Assembly: GCA_031769625.1 (NCBI GenBank) | Contig: JAUIMM010000169.1 | Span: forward strand, 10,784,001-10,848,000 | Source of the DNA: Taudactylus pleione | Taxonomy: Eukaryota > Chordata > Amphibia > Anura > Myobatrachidae | Reading direction: 5' to 3' | DNA length: 64,000 nt | Part shown: piece by piece, positions 32,791 through 44,202 of the stretch | Position numbering within the stretch: position 1 is the stretch's first letter | Layout of the letters: every line of letters begins with the position of its first letter | The notes under the pieces: model-generated | Databases searched by the model: none | The model's input: only the letters and a program-made list of their open reading frames with translations | Told to the model about the DNA's origin: nothing | Made by a program: the position numbers and the translations under genes

Positions 32791-33419
32791 AGCAGCAGAG
32801 CCTGTGAGAAAGTTAGTGTGCCTGCTTTCCTGATTCAGTGTCTGCAGTGTCAGTACTCAGCGAACGCTGTGGCCTGTGCTGGGAGCTGCAGGCAGCAAGG
32901 TAACCAGCAGAGAGAAGGTCCGGGATTGATTCACTTTGCAATCCAAACTGATATATAGGCCTGTTATTGTTACTGCTGCAATATTACTGCATAAATATGT
33001 GTATAAAACATATATACAATGTATATACTGTGTTTGAGACCTGAGTTTGGGGGTGGGGCCTTAAAAATTTTGCTATTGGGCCCACAAAGTTCTAGTTATG
33101 CCTCTGGGCCCATGATACATACCTGTGTGTAATTGAAGATGAAATATTAATAATTTGCTTAGGAAACACAAAGGGCCCACTATTCCCTATTGTGGTGGAA
33201 GTGTGAATTTGGCAATTGGCAGAGATGCGCCATCATCACGACTTTCTGGTCCAGATTGCTGTATCTGAGTCAGCCAATGTTCGTGACACAATTGTTCAAT
33301 TCATTTACGAAAACTAATATAAAAGAAATACATGTTTTTACCTACAGAAATCAGTAATTCATTGCCTTTTATTCCATTTCATTTTGTTTAAACTACATTT
33401 GAAATGTAACCCCCCCTTT
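32791..33419. other. no gene recognised; repeat ends
   Basis: Contains a GGGGCCTTAAAAATTTTGCTATTGGGCCC-like patch at 33050-33090 that looks like transposon-end debris. No coding motif. Confidence 0.35.
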
Positions 33420-33620
33420 ACTCACTAAAGGGTCACCAGGTTACTACCACCTTTGTTACTCCTAATGTACCCACCCTTAGCATTCCTCTAAACGGTGTAC
33501 ATCCCCATTGTCAGTGCCTCCACCCAGGTTAATTATTTTAAATGTCAAAAGGGCTTACCTGGGAAAACCCAGTGATAGAATATACAGTGTCAGTATAAGT
33601 TTTCTTTGACTACTGTGTAT
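33420..33620. repeat. interspersed repeat related to 4200-4460
   Basis: Shares the TGCCTCCACCCA and TGGGAAAACCC blocks in the same order with the 4.2 kb locus. Class unknown. Confidence 0.35.
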
Positions 33621-33685
33621 ACTGCGTGTATATATATATATGTACATACAAATATTCGACCACCTGTTATTTCTTTTTTTTTCAG

Positions 33686-33729
33686 GTCTCTCAATACTCC
33701 ACTGGTGACGCTGTTCCAGTTCCTAAAAG
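33686..33729 (+). other. candidate 44-bp exon of an unidentified gene
   Basis: A strong acceptor (T/C-rich tract ending TTTTTTTTTCAG at 33685) and a consensus donor (AAAAG then GTAAGC at 33730) bracket 44 bases, with two of three frames open (VSQYSTGDAVPVPK or SLNTPLVTLFQFLK). I cannot match the peptide to a gene. It could also be a chance pair or belong to the adjoining repeat. Confidence 0.25.
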
Positions 33730-34326
33730 GTAAGCACTATGCACCACTCTTGAATAGGTTAACACTTTGTATTATGTAATTCATGAAGCAAAATAACTCA
33801 TATCATGACATGTTGCATAACAAACACAATATACTTTGTTTCCATATGCAAATGGAATATTCAATTACAATATAATCACTTAACTCGGAATAATATGCCC
33901 AACACTTAGCCTTTGCCTACGGGTCTGTTAGCATAGAGAATACTGAGTGCTTAAAGGTCCAGAACCCTAGAGCATAAGTCCTGTTGTACTTAATGTAAAA
34001 GGAAGTTCATATATTTATTCCAGTTCAAGGCTGTATTCTTTAAGTGCTGAGGTGAATAAGTATTGTATATTGACACTGACAAGTATTATAACAACTTACA
34101 TGTGAGTCTTAAAAAATGGAACCAGTGCCTCATCCATTCAGCTAGAATATGCTGTTTTCAGATAGTTGTAGTAAGAATATATATCCAATATCTATATCCT
34201 ATACTGTAATCCTCAGGTATAAGTTAAATTGCAGTATTATGTATTTAATTGTATCCTTCCCTCTCTTCTTTCCCTTATGCTGAAAGCTATCTCCTTTGGA
34301 TATAATAAAATGTCTCATATAGACAC
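33730..34326. other. no gene recognised
   Basis: AT-rich, no terminal repeats identified. Confidence 0.4.
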
Positions 34327-34329
34327 TAT

Positions 34330-34666
34330 GGGTGGAATTCAATTCTTTTCATCCCCTATCGCGCCCGACGGAGCTATTCTATTCTTGCTCCTGTCGGGCG
34401 CGATCAGCTGCCAAGCGCTACATTTCAGCTCGCAGCCCCTGGGGGATGAGAGCTGAAATGTGCGAAAAGGGACATGTTTGGGCGCCCAAACATCACTTTT
34501 CGCGATCGCGCCCAGCACTTTGGTCGGGGTTAGCCGTTTTACGCGGCCAAACCCGACCACTTTGGGTGCGATCAGCGTAAAACGCTGGCACAATTGAATA
34601 GCGGCCCGCGATCTCCTGTCACTTTAGACGGGAGATGAGGGCCGCAAAATCAATTGAATTCCGCCC
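34330..34666. mobile_element. multi-hairpin MITE (GGGTGGAATTCAATT ends)
   Basis: Termini GGGTGGAATTCAATT and AATTGAATTCCGCCC with TAT on both flanks (34327-34329, 34667-34669). The interior is a chain of hairpins: ATCGCGCCCGACGGAGC with GCTCCTGTCGGGCGCGAT, TTTCAGCTC.GAGCTGAAA, GGGCGCCC, TCGCGATCGCG, and CGTTTTACGC-type arms. A different family from A and B but with the same architecture and 3-bp duplication. Confidence 0.7.
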
Positions 34667-34669
34667 TAT

Positions 34670-37627
34670 GAATTCCTCTCTTTTTCCTTTTCTGTTCTTC
34701 CCTGAATGTAATCTAAAGATTACTGTAATGTTCCTTGAATGGCATATACTTCTTATTACCACTGCCACTATTTAGAGCATCATCCACACAGCTGACATGC
34801 GCTGAAACTGTCTCCCCATATGAGTGTCAGTACCACAACCAAGTATGTACTCCTTGTGGACAGAGTATATGGGAGATTACTGCTCTTCTGTCCTCAACAG
34901 CGGTCTCTATATATGGATTATATGTAGCTGTGTAGGTGCCAAGTACTATTTACTCACAGTCCCCTCAACATTGCTGCTTGTATAAGCGCTGCTCCTGCTT
35001 TCTCCATGTCACTGCTGCTACCTCAGCACTGATCCCCCTGTCAGTGCTGCTGCTGCCGTCCTTAACACTGAAACGGCCCCGCCTCTTGGCTCTCTCTCTC
35101 TCCTACTGGCTGCCAGCAGAGCTCCCATGAGCCAAAGGAGGAGGCTTGTAGCTGACAGCCTCCCTGTAACTACGGAGGTGCTGCCCATCACAGCGGGGAC
35201 TCACCAGGCACTCTCACCCACACTGGCCACGCCCCGATCAGCGCAGGTCCCTCCGCTCCTCTCCGCCGCCGGGACCACCTCCCACGATGCTGCCTCTCTT
35301 GCAAGACAGGGTGAGTGCAGGCTTAAAAAAAATAGCCTGCACACCTGGGAATGACATTTTTTGTGTCAAAAAAAAAAATAGGGACACCCCAAAAAATTAA
35401 TTAAAAAATTGGGGTGAAAAAAAAAATGGGAAAAAAGTGTTTAAAAATAGGGAAATAGGTTCAGGGCTATTCTGCAAGTATGCGGCAGGTGTATTCTAGA
35501 ATAGGCTATTAGCGGCAGGTGCATATTTGCAGAATTTTTAAATAAAGACTTTAGGGACTTAAAAATATGCTAGTACCCATTTTCATGTACACCAAATTTG
35601 ATGGGACCACTTAAAAAAACGAAAAAAAATAACCTAAGTGCTCTTCTGCAACACTTCTTCAATGTCGGGAAAAATTTATTTTCTCTTCCTCAGCTCCCCT
35701 CTTTAACACAGCTCTGACACACTAATGAGAGATTTCAGAGTAACGGCGGTGACACATCACCGCGCCACAAGCCCCTTTATCTCCGGCTTGTGGCCATACT
35801 CCCGAGCCCGCCTCACCTCCCCCACTCGCGGCCGCACTCCCGAACGCCCCCACTCGCGGACGTACCCGACACCCCCCCACTCGCGGTCTTACTCCCGAAC
35901 CCCCCTGTAGCAATACTCCTGAACCCCCTCATCTGCTTGCGCCAGTACTACCGCCGACACCTCCCCGCCCCCGGAGGCTCCCCCCGCGGGGACACATGAT
36001 ACAATACACACCAGCCTCGACAACCTCCGCTGTCAGGATCCAGGTAGCTGTGGCACGAGCAGCGGGGGAGATCAGTGAGCTCTGGCTGCGAGAAGCAGTG
36101 CACATGGAGCCGGCAGCCTGTCGGTGATTAAACAGCTGCCAGAGTCTCCAGCCGCCCTCAGATCTGTGACTACATACACTGTAATAAGCGGGCATGATAA
36201 GAATGTTGGGGAGATGGGGTACAAATTTTGTGCTCATTATAGAACAAAAAGCACTCATTCGCTCATATTTCGGCTGGCTTTAGGGGCTGGGGCTGTCTTA
36301 GTACACACTGACACTGACAGCCTGTGAGCAGTGTCAGTGTAGCGGGCGGAGGCATGCACATTGCTTTCCAACTCAGCACTGCCCTCTGCTTAAAGTTGAA
36401 AAAAAAAATTGTCTTGTGCTCAAAGTGGCGGTATACCATACCGTTGTATACCGTCACACTTCGAGCACTGTATATATATTATTCCATATAGGGCCACACT
36501 CACAACCTTGTAAACATCTCTCTCTCTCTCTTTAGTGTTTATTGGCTGTTTCTTCGTCAGTGTTCAAATAAACACTTTGGCATTTAAAATAATCCTGGAG
36601 TGCCATACTTCTTGCATGATTAGCATTTAACAAGTTCTATGTCTGCCTCGCACAAAGTGCAGTGTATGTAATACTTCAAACATAAACAGGGCCAACTATA
36701 ACGGTAACTAGTGTCGGCCAGCCTGAGCTGATTATTTACATTTCCCAGGTGTGAACAACATTTCACAATCCCCTGCTCTGTGGAACATTATAGTAAGTCT
36801 GGGAGTCTTGGGCAGTGGCAGAAAAACCTAGCACCTGCCATCGACATATATGTACATATTGGTCTTCTTATATGCTCAACAGTGTATGTAGTACAGTATT
36901 AATAGTTAACACTATATAGTACAGGCCAGGTAGAGGACAGGGTTTCCAGGCAACTGGAACCCCCCTTGTGTTTGCCTATGGTCTTCACTTGTGGAGGTTT
37001 AATTGCTTTAGTGTCCGCTGCCCAATGAAGAGGAGGACATTCCATGGCAGTGACCCTTTTAAAGGTACTGCAGAAGGATTAATCAAATTTACATTGATCT
37101 GTCCAACAATGTAATGTATTTTAAAGGGAAAGTTAACTGTCTCCATGTACCAAATATTTGGAGGAAGAAACCCTAGTGCTTTACGGGTGCAGTGTGTTAG
37201 AGCAGCACTTCTCAAACTGTATGTTGTGACACTTTTGTGTGTCAAGAGTTGACAGCAGTGATGTACGGTCAGGGGAGGCAGGTGAGACAGAGCGTTTCCT
37301 GTCATACTTCAGCATACTCCAGAGTTTTCACTATGAAAATGTGAAGAAACAATTAAAGAAAATATTATAAATATCTTCTTTGTATTATTCTAATCATGTT
37401 TATAGTCAAAACTCTGGAGTAAAAAGTGCATAGCAGGTGAGGCAATGCCTCCCCTGTCTAATTTTTCCACAAATCCCTGATCAAAACACACCAAATTTCC
37501 AGCACTATATACTGCTGCACTTTTGTATAATGCCCACTAGTTGACAGAGGTGACAAAAAAAAAGCAGGATGCATTTCTCACTCTCCCACCAGCTCCACTG
37601 GGTACTGTGCAGGCTTATTAAAACATA
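34670..37627. other. no gene recognised; mixed GC-rich and A-rich sequence
   Basis: GC-rich around 35000-35290 and 35740-36000, A-runs with CCCCAAAAAATTAATT palindromic character at 35360-35440. A CAGCACTTCTCAAACTGT string at 37203 resembles a hAT terminus without a visible partner. The open frames lack recognisable motifs. Confidence 0.35.
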
Positions 37628-37942
37628 GGGCCTGATTCAGAGCCGGACGCTATTTGCACTCGCTCGTTCAGAAAAAGGGGCCGGATATTTAAATAGAGCG
37701 CTCACTCTTTGCGGTCTGTTGACGCCTCTATGTCTGAACGAGCGAACGAAACATGCGCTCGCTATTTTTTAAAAAACGCCCCCTGGCCGCTCGCATAGTA
37801 CGTCATCTCCGCTATTTACTAGATTAATCGAGTACATTGAAAGGCGTATGAACTGCTCGCAGTGCTTGTGGTAGCATTTTCCTACCGCAATCATGCGAGC
37901 AGTTCAGGCTAAGAAACAACCAAGTGACGTGGTCGATGACGC
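37628..37942. mobile_element. GATTCAG-type MITE (family B), copy B3, truncated
   Basis: Starts GGGCCTGATTCAGAGCCGG and matches family B through GAACTGCTCGC and CAAGTGACGTGGTCGATGACGC. It stops about halfway, exactly where the 58-bp tandem array begins. Confidence 0.65.
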
Positions 37943-38348
37943 AGATAGCAGTGCAGATGTCTCAGCATCATGACGTCTGTCACAGAGAGGAGTTAGGAGC
38001 AGATAGCAGTGCAGATGTCTCAGCATCATGACGACTGTCACAGAGAGGAGATAGGAGCAGATAGCAGTGCAGATGTCTCAGCATCATGACGACTGTCACA
38101 GAGAGGAGATAGGAGCAGATAGCAGTGCAGATGTCTCAGCATCATGACGACTGTCACAGAGAGGAGTTAGGAGCAGATAGCAGTGCAGATGTCTCAGCAT
38201 CATGACGACTGTCACAGAGAATAGATAGGAGCAGATAGCAGTGCAGATGTCTCAGCATCATGACGACTGTCACAGAGAGGAGTTAGGAGCAGATAGCAGT
38301 GCAGATGTCTCAGCATCATGACGACTGTCACAGAGAGGAGCCAGGAAC
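37943..38348. repeat. 58-bp minisatellite, 7 copies
   Basis: Units start AGATAGCAGTGCAGATGTCT and end GGAGTTAGGAGC or GGAGATAGGAGC. Starts are at 37943, 38001, 38059, 38117, 38175, 38233 and 38291, spacing exactly 58. Copies differ by only a few substitutions, so the expansion is recent. Confidence 0.95.
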
Positions 38349-38812
38349 GGGCAGCTGCATATTCAGTAGGACAGGAAACTAAGAGGAAATGAATAGGAAA
38401 GGAGTCCTATGGGGGAATTCAGTTAGGCGTGGTATTTGAAAGGTGACTTCAAAGAAAAAAAACATTTACACTATAATATATAGTGTAAATATATATATTG
38501 CTGACATATTCACCTTGCACAGAGGAACTCTTGGGATAATGAGGTGCTTGGAGCTGAAAAACTGCTCACGAACTAACCTTTTTTTTTTCCTCTTTTCCTA
38601 TTGCTTATTTTTCTTTGTTCTTCTATGTTCCTTCTATTAATTTATTATTTATTGCTCTCTTTGGTGAATGTATCCTATTTTTATTATACATAAAATGTAT
38701 GATCTCATTTCTTCATTATTTGTTTGTGCTCTCTATTGAAAAACTTACTGAAAATAAAGTATTTATATATGTAAAAAAAAATAGTAGATTACACCTTTAT
38801 GTACAAGTTTTG
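38349..38812. other. no gene recognised; AT-rich
   Basis: AT-rich with T-runs. No element ends found. Confidence 0.4.
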
Positions 38813-39638
38813 GGGGCCTATTCATCATAACTAAAGTTTCCCAGGAGGTAATTAGGTTTAGAACTCGCATGGAGTTCTACCTAATTACCGGAGGAATTCA
38901 TCATTCCTCCTCCCTATAACTATCTATTCCGAAAAGCTGTCATTTTTGCGATGACAGCTTTTCATGAAATAGATAGTTATCCCTATCTACACTAACTTAT
39001 CGCAGCTGGAAGCAGTGCTGTGCATGCGCTGTTACATCTGTAAAACCAGCGCATGCGCAGCACTGCCTACAGGTGCGGTAAGTTTGTGTGTCCCCCTCCG
39101 CTCACCTGCCCCCCCTCCCTCACCCGCTCACCTCCCCCCCATCCAGCACTTACCTGCCCGCGCAGCAGCCTCCGGCTCCGTCTGCTATGCTGTCATGTGG
39201 TCTCCCAGCAGCACACAGTACTGTTTAGAAAAAAAGAAACCTTTTTTTTATTTTTTCTAAACTTTATTGTGTTGTGCTGGGGAGACCACATGACAGCATA
39301 GCAGACTGAGCCAGAGGAGAGACCAGAGCGCCGGAGGAAGACTGCGGGGGACCTGCCCATGCTGACACAGGTAAGTGTTACCTGCTATTCGCCACCTCAC
39401 AGTGGTGAATAGTAACTCCATCAAATTCCGAAAATACATAATTTTCGGAATTTTACGAATACCATAACTTCCATATCCCCATACTAATGTATGGGGAGTG
39501 TGGAAATTAACGCTGGGGGACTTAGCAAGGAGATATCAGTGTTATCTCCTGTGCTAAGTATCTTCATGAATACTAAAATAACGTTATTTAAGGAAAATGT
39601 CCTTAAAAATTTTATTTTAGTGTTGATGAATAGGCCCC
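38813..39638. mobile_element. 826-bp non-autonomous DNA transposon with internal foldback
   Basis: Termini GGGGCCTATTCATCA and TGATGAATAGGCCCC with TTG on both flanks (38810-38812, 39639-39641). Inside, CTGCTATGCTGTCATGTGGT and its complement (39181-39304 region) form a second large hairpin. No transposase motif. The 3-bp duplication suggests a PIF/Harbinger-type mobiliser. Confidence 0.65.
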
Positions 39639-39641
39639 TTG

Positions 39642-40324
39642 GTCTTTCAAATAATGCACTGGTCAACAATTATAAAATGTAAATTTAATAAAGGTAACAA
39701 TGGTCTGGGTGACACAACTGTACACAATACACCAATAATGTTTTCCTAATAGCTAAGTTCCGAAATGCTAGCGGCTAGTAAGATACAAACTATTGACCAT
39801 TAGATATTCCATTTTCAAAACCAAATATAAATGTTAATAAACTAAATAAACTAAACTACTTTGCTCCTTTCTCTAGGGAATACTGAAATAATTACACAGT
39901 GATAAAATCATACTCTTGTATTATAAAATAAAAACTAGCGTAATATACGCACCAAAAATTTCTACTTGCATGTAATAAATGTATGGACCCATGTCCTTGT
40001 ACTCTCATTTGTTATATGCATGGTTTAGCGCTTGCAAAGATCTAACCTACAGATTTGCAGAAAGTTATGATTTGCCCAGTTAACCTACCACCATTTTTTA
40101 GCAAGGCATCACATAATCCAGGTTCTAGGTATAACCCAAACAATGGATTTAGATAATTCACTTCCTTCATGATCATCTAAATTATATTCCATAAGAAAAA
40201 TCAGATTCTGAAAATAGCTTTATGCTACTTGGAGCACAAATTGCTTGTACAACAGTCTTATTTACATACCACTATGTGCAGCTGAAATTGTTTCATCTGT
40301 GCAGAATTAGCATGCTACATTTGT
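39642..40324 (-). other. probable TLR2 3' flank/UTR; no other gene
   Basis: AT-rich sequence immediately downstream of the TLR2 stop on the minus strand. It plausibly holds the 3' UTR; no confident poly(A) signal was assigned close to the stop. Confidence 0.35.
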
Positions 40325-42679
40325 CTATGCATTGGGATAGTCTTCAGGTTTCAGTGCTGCTTTCAGATTAGCCCAGAAGATTTGTTGTTCTTCCTCCTCT
40401 GTTGGCCACTCCAAGTAGGTTTTTGTGTTCATGAGTTTCCTCAGTTTGTAGAATCTCTTTGGAACAGTTGACTTTTCAATTGGCTCCAAAAGAACCAAAA
40501 TGGCAGTATCATTGTTCTCATCAAAAAGACGAAAGTGAGAGAACTCCAGCTCATATTTGCACCACTCACTGTGGACAAAGTGCTCGGACAATATAAACAG
40601 TGTTTTGTAGCTTTTCTCCATGGCATCCATAATGTTATCAATGATCCATTTGCCGGGTACAAAGTCACGCTTATGAAGACATACTCTGAGTGGAGGGTTT
40701 GAATTTTCTAGCTCTGGAACCATCATATTCTCAACCCATTCAAAGTCTCTTTCACTGTATGATATGAATGCATCATAACAGAGCTCTTGCTCAGGTACTT
40801 TTAAAGGCTTCCTCTTAGCTTTCAACCAGGCCCAGGTCATCTTCACATACCATATGACGTGGAGAAAGTGGCAAAGTGCCACAATAATGGCTATAGCTAC
40901 TATCAAGAAGATGCAGGACAGTGCCAAGACCAATGTCTTATGGCACATTAAGAGCGGAAGATGTACTTCCTCTATCTGCTTACCTCTGACAGAAGAAGGA
41001 GAATCGCAGACATAATTTTCTGGCCATCCCAATAGAATTTTTTTATTATGTTTTATAAAATCCACAAATTGACATGAGCAGAAATAACTGTTGTCACTTC
41101 CATCCAGTCTTGTCAAATTTGGGAAGGAATCCAAATCTGCTTTGTAGAAGTCATTCAGTCTGTTTCTGCTAATGACAAGCAGTGCTAAGGTGGAGAGGTG
41201 TGCTTCGCCTGGCAATTTGGCTAATCTGTTATTTGATATGTGTAGTTCTTGCAAATCTGGAAAGCTGACAACAAACTCCTCCAGATTATTGGAATTTAAA
41301 TCCAACAGCTGCAAAGTGACCGGAATGCAGCTATCGATACGTTTTAGCTGGCAGTCTGACAGATTTAAGTATTTCAGGTTTGCAGGCCACTTGCAAGAAG
41401 AAAGGTCGGATTCACCAAAATCATTTTGACTTAGGTCAATATTAACTAAGGTTGGTACCATGGCAAGTGCTTGGGAAACCTTGGATAATGACGACAAGAC
41501 ATTCCTGCTGACATTTAAAGTTCGCAACGATGGCCAAGCACCATAATTGTCGAAATAACAGGCTGAACTTGCCAAAAATAGGTCTGTCAGCAGGTTCCCA
41601 CTAAGATCAAGGTACTCCATCATCTTAAAGGATTGGGAAAAATCGCAAGGCATCAAAAAAACTTTGGTGTCTATACAGGTAACACTTTTAATGTCATGCA
41701 CTACTTTATACACAAAACTTAAGTCACTAAAAATATAAAAGTTTGGTATGTACAAGTTCTTAATAACGACTGTTGACACTGAGGAGTTAACATCTTTCAA
41801 AATTGGAGACGCATGCCCTGTTCCCCGAAGCTCTGAGTCCTCAAAAACAATATCGGTAATGTTTTTCTGAGAAGAGATAATTTCTATCAGTGTTGATCCA
41901 CTTTCATCGGTCAGTAAGCAGTTTTTAAACATTAATATTCTCACACTGGTGTCACTGAGCATGGCAAAGCATTCTGTGTCACTATATGAATTGAAAGATG
42001 TATTTCTGATCTCTAGCCAGGTGACAGAATACGCAAGATCCTTTATTATTTCTGGTAGTAAACTTACATTTGCAGCCAGAATAATGTGCTCTATATCCTT
42101 TACTGTCTTTATGGTGCCATCTGTATATTGCCGGAGGTTTGTAATATTCAAGTAAAGTTCATCTAAGCTCAGCACACCATCAAAATCTTGTTCATGGAGA
42201 GCAACAAAGTCCAGATTTCCAAATTTTAAAGACTTCAGTGAGGTCAGAGTTGAGAATAGGGAGGTTTCACCAAGAGCAGTATAATGATTACCAAGCAGGT
42301 TTAAATGTTTCAACACGTGAAGATTTCTAAACCAAAAGGCTGACAAGCTGGTTAGGTTATTATAGGAGATATCCAACTTTTCAAGACTTGTTAGTGATTG
42401 AAATGAACTATTGCTGATGCTATGGATTTTATTGTGCTTTAGAAGAAGAACTCTCAGTTTCGAGTACAACTTCAGGTCTGTATCGTCAATCATCTGAATT
42501 AAATTATCGGACAAATCCAACCCATGTAATTGCCCTGGCAGTTTGGAAGGAATAGTATGCAGCTGCCTGGAAGAGCAATCACAAAATCCCATATGGTCAC
42601 ATGTACAGCCGGCTGTATCTTCGGAATGTGTCACAGTCACCAATGAGAAGATGAAGCAGTAACTGAAGATATAATACAT
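40325..42679 (-). CDS. tlr2: Toll-like receptor 2
   Basis: 784 codons in one uninterrupted coding exon, the usual structure and length for vertebrate TLR2. The protein starts with a hydrophobic signal peptide (about residues 1-19) and a Cys-rich CTCDHMGFCDCS segment. An ectodomain of about 20 leucine-rich repeats follows, then a C-terminal LRR cap with Cys 534, 536, 558 and 579, a transmembrane helix (about 583-610), a basic stop-transfer stretch, and a TIR domain from about residue 633. TIR landmarks are present: box 1 YDAFISYS, BB loop RDFVPGK (671-677, with the signalling-critical Pro at 675) and box 3 FW (768-769). The wording of the TIR domain (CLHKRDF, SEWCKYEL, FSHFRLFDENNDTAILVLLEPIEK) is specifically TLR2-like within the TLR1/2/6/10 group. 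It is expected to sense bacterial lipoproteins at the cell surface, usually as a heterodimer, and to signal through MyD88-type adaptors. No frameshift or stop was seen. Confidence 0.93.
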   Translation of the reverse strand: MYYIFSYCFIFSLVTVTHSEDTAGCTCDHMGFCDCSSRQLHTIPSKLPGQLHGLDLSDNLIQMIDDTDLKLYSKLRVLLLKHNKIHSISNSSFQSLTSLEKLDISYNNLTSLSAFWFRNLHVLKHLNLLGNHYTALGETSLFSTLTSLKSLKFGNLDFVALHEQDFDGVLSLDELYLNITNLRQYTDGTIKTVKDIEHIILAANVSLLPEIIKDLAYSVTWLEIRNTSFNSYSDTECFAMLSDTSVRILMFKNCLLTDESGSTLIEIISSQKNITDIVFEDSELRGTGHASPILKDVNSSVSTVVIKNLYIPNFYIFSDLSFVYKVVHDIKSVTCIDTKVFLMPCDFSQSFKMMEYLDLSGNLLTDLFLASSACYFDNYGAWPSLRTLNVSRNVLSSLSKVSQALAMVPTLVNIDLSQNDFGESDLSSCKWPANLKYLNLSDCQLKRIDSCIPVTLQLLDLNSNNLEEFVVSFPDLQELHISNNRLAKLPGEAHLSTLALLVISRNRLNDFYKADLDSFPNLTRLDGSDNSYFCSCQFVDFIKHNKKILLGWPENYVCDSPSSVRGKQIEEVHLPLLMCHKTLVLALSCIFLIVAIAIIVALCHFLHVIWYVKMTWAWLKAKRKPLKVPEQELCYDAFISYSERDFEWVENMMVPELENSNPPLRVCLHKRDFVPGKWIIDNIMDAMEKSYKTLFILSEHFVHSEWCKYELEFSHFRLFDENNDTAILVLLEPIEKSTVPKRFYKLRKLMNTKTYLEWPTEEEEQQIFWANLKAALKPEDYPNA

Positions 42680-42698
42680 CTTTATATATTTGGAATAA

Positions 42699-42711
42699 CT
42701 AAAGGAAACAG
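42699..42711 (-). promoter_or_regulatory. splice acceptor before the TLR2 coding exon
   Basis: On the minus strand CTGTTTCCTTTAG precedes a 19-base leader (42698-42680) and then the ATG. This pyrimidine tract plus AG fits the vertebrate TLR2 arrangement in which one or more non-coding 5' exons splice to a single coding exon. The upstream exon and promoter were not identified. Confidence 0.6.
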
Positions 42712-42834
42712 AAATAAAAACAAAATTATTATTCTAGACATGTTTCTTCACGTGATTAAATGGCATTTACAGACAACCTCAGTCAACCTATGCAAGGACC
42801 CAACACTATTGATATATAATGTTACAGATTTAGT

Positions 42835-43380
42835 GGTCTATTTACTAAGCTGGGTTAGGAGATAAAGTGAACGGAGGTAAGGTACCAGCCGATCAGCTCC
42901 TAACTGCCATGTCACACCCTGTGTTTGAAAAATGGCAGTTAGGACATACTTGCCGACATCTCGGCAGGGGAATCCAGGAGGGGGCTGGCAGGTCCGTCCA
43001 GCAGGGAGGATGGGGGCGGGTCAAAGAGGCGGAGCGGGGCGTGCCGACGCGATCGCGCCATAGTGGCCCCGCCCCCGCTTTATAATGGCAATATTACTGG
43101 CATTAAAAGGCAGGGGGCGGGGCTACGATGACGCGATTCACGCTGAATCACGTCATCACACCCCCGCACCGCCCACTTTTGCGGCTGGCGCGGGGGTTAG
43201 CGGGGAGCCGGCATCTATTCCGGGGGACTTGCCTAGTCTTGCGGGGTGTCGGGAGCGGCACCCGATTTTCGGGAGGCTCCCGACAGTCCCGGGAGAGTAG
43301 GCAAGTATGAGTTAGGAGCTGATTGGCTGGTACCTTATCACCATTCACTTTATCTCCTAACAAAGCTTAGTAAATAGACC
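42835..43380. mobile_element. foldback element interrupted by a hAT-like MITE
   Basis: Outer arms GGTCTATTTACTAAGC and GCTTAGTAAATAGACC with GAGATAAAGTGAACGG-type arms, a relative of 7858-8015. The central loop is split by the MITE at 42945-43309. It is the nearest repeat upstream of TLR2 (about 150 bases from the coding exon's acceptor). Confidence 0.7.
42945..43309. mobile_element. hAT-like MITE (CATACTTGCC ends), copy 2
   Basis: Ends CATACTTGCCGACA and GTAGGCAAGTATG, flanked by the perfect 8-bp duplication AGTTAGGA (42937-42944, 43310-43317). GC-rich interior with CCCGGGAG/CTCCCGAC strings. Inserted into the loop of the foldback element. Confidence 0.8.
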
Positions 43381-44199
43381 CCTTCATGAATTAAAAGCAA
43401 CTTCAATTGGAGAACCCAGTTAAGTAAGAAAACATATATTCTCAAATCAAGATGGCATCCGTGATTTTAGTAGTTCATGCACTACTTACAGTATACAATG
43501 TTTTTTTTTAGCTTTAGTTCCTTTAACATGGTGATGTCACTGGGACCTATGTTATGCTTGCACAATACATACATTGCAGAATTGCAGTTTCAATATTCTT
43601 TTTCCTTTTCTCCACCCACCCATATCCAGCCTATTTCCCCTTTCAAGGCATGTTTCTGTTATTTATGTGCACAGTAACTTTTTTAGATAAATGAAGTTTG
43701 GCTAGTGTCAAATCTATGTTTTATATATGATATATTTATGCTGATTGCAAAAACTGAGAACTATTTTAGCTGGTTTTCATGATTTTTTTTGGTAGTGAAA
43801 ATGCTGTTTTTATAATGAAATAACATTTTATAGTTTCTGAGTATTCTACATTATTGTTATTTTTGGACCTGTTAATTGCTTGTGTTAAAGGCTAAATGAT
43901 AACACTAGCAGGTGTGTTTACTAAAGGGCTTCTCCTTATCTACTAAAACTCTCCAGTCTGTGATTGCAAAGCAAGGCCGTAACTAGGGGTCAGCAAGTGG
44001 TGCTGCCACCAGGGGCATCATCACTGCCATGTGGCACCTTTATTTGGCTTGCAAGATGTCTGGACCAACAGCCTACAGTACAGCATAGAGAGATTCAGCA
44101 GAGCCGCCCGGAGCATACTAAAGATCTCAGCTTCTTCCTGGTCCTGGCAACTTTATAATATTATTGTGACATCATGATGTCACACGTGGAGATGTGACT
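43381..44199. other. no gene recognised
   Basis: AT-rich. A GGCCGTAACTAGGGG string at 43975 is also seen at 45893 and marks an unclassified repeat end. Confidence 0.4.
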
Positions 44200-44202
44200 A
44201 AG

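Noticed and set aside
37943..38348. CRISPR-like array
   Set aside because: The 58-bp units are directly adjacent with no unique spacers, and the window is vertebrate.
40441..42155. Short frames antisense or out of frame within TLR2
   Set aside because: Shadows of the TLR2 coding sequence.
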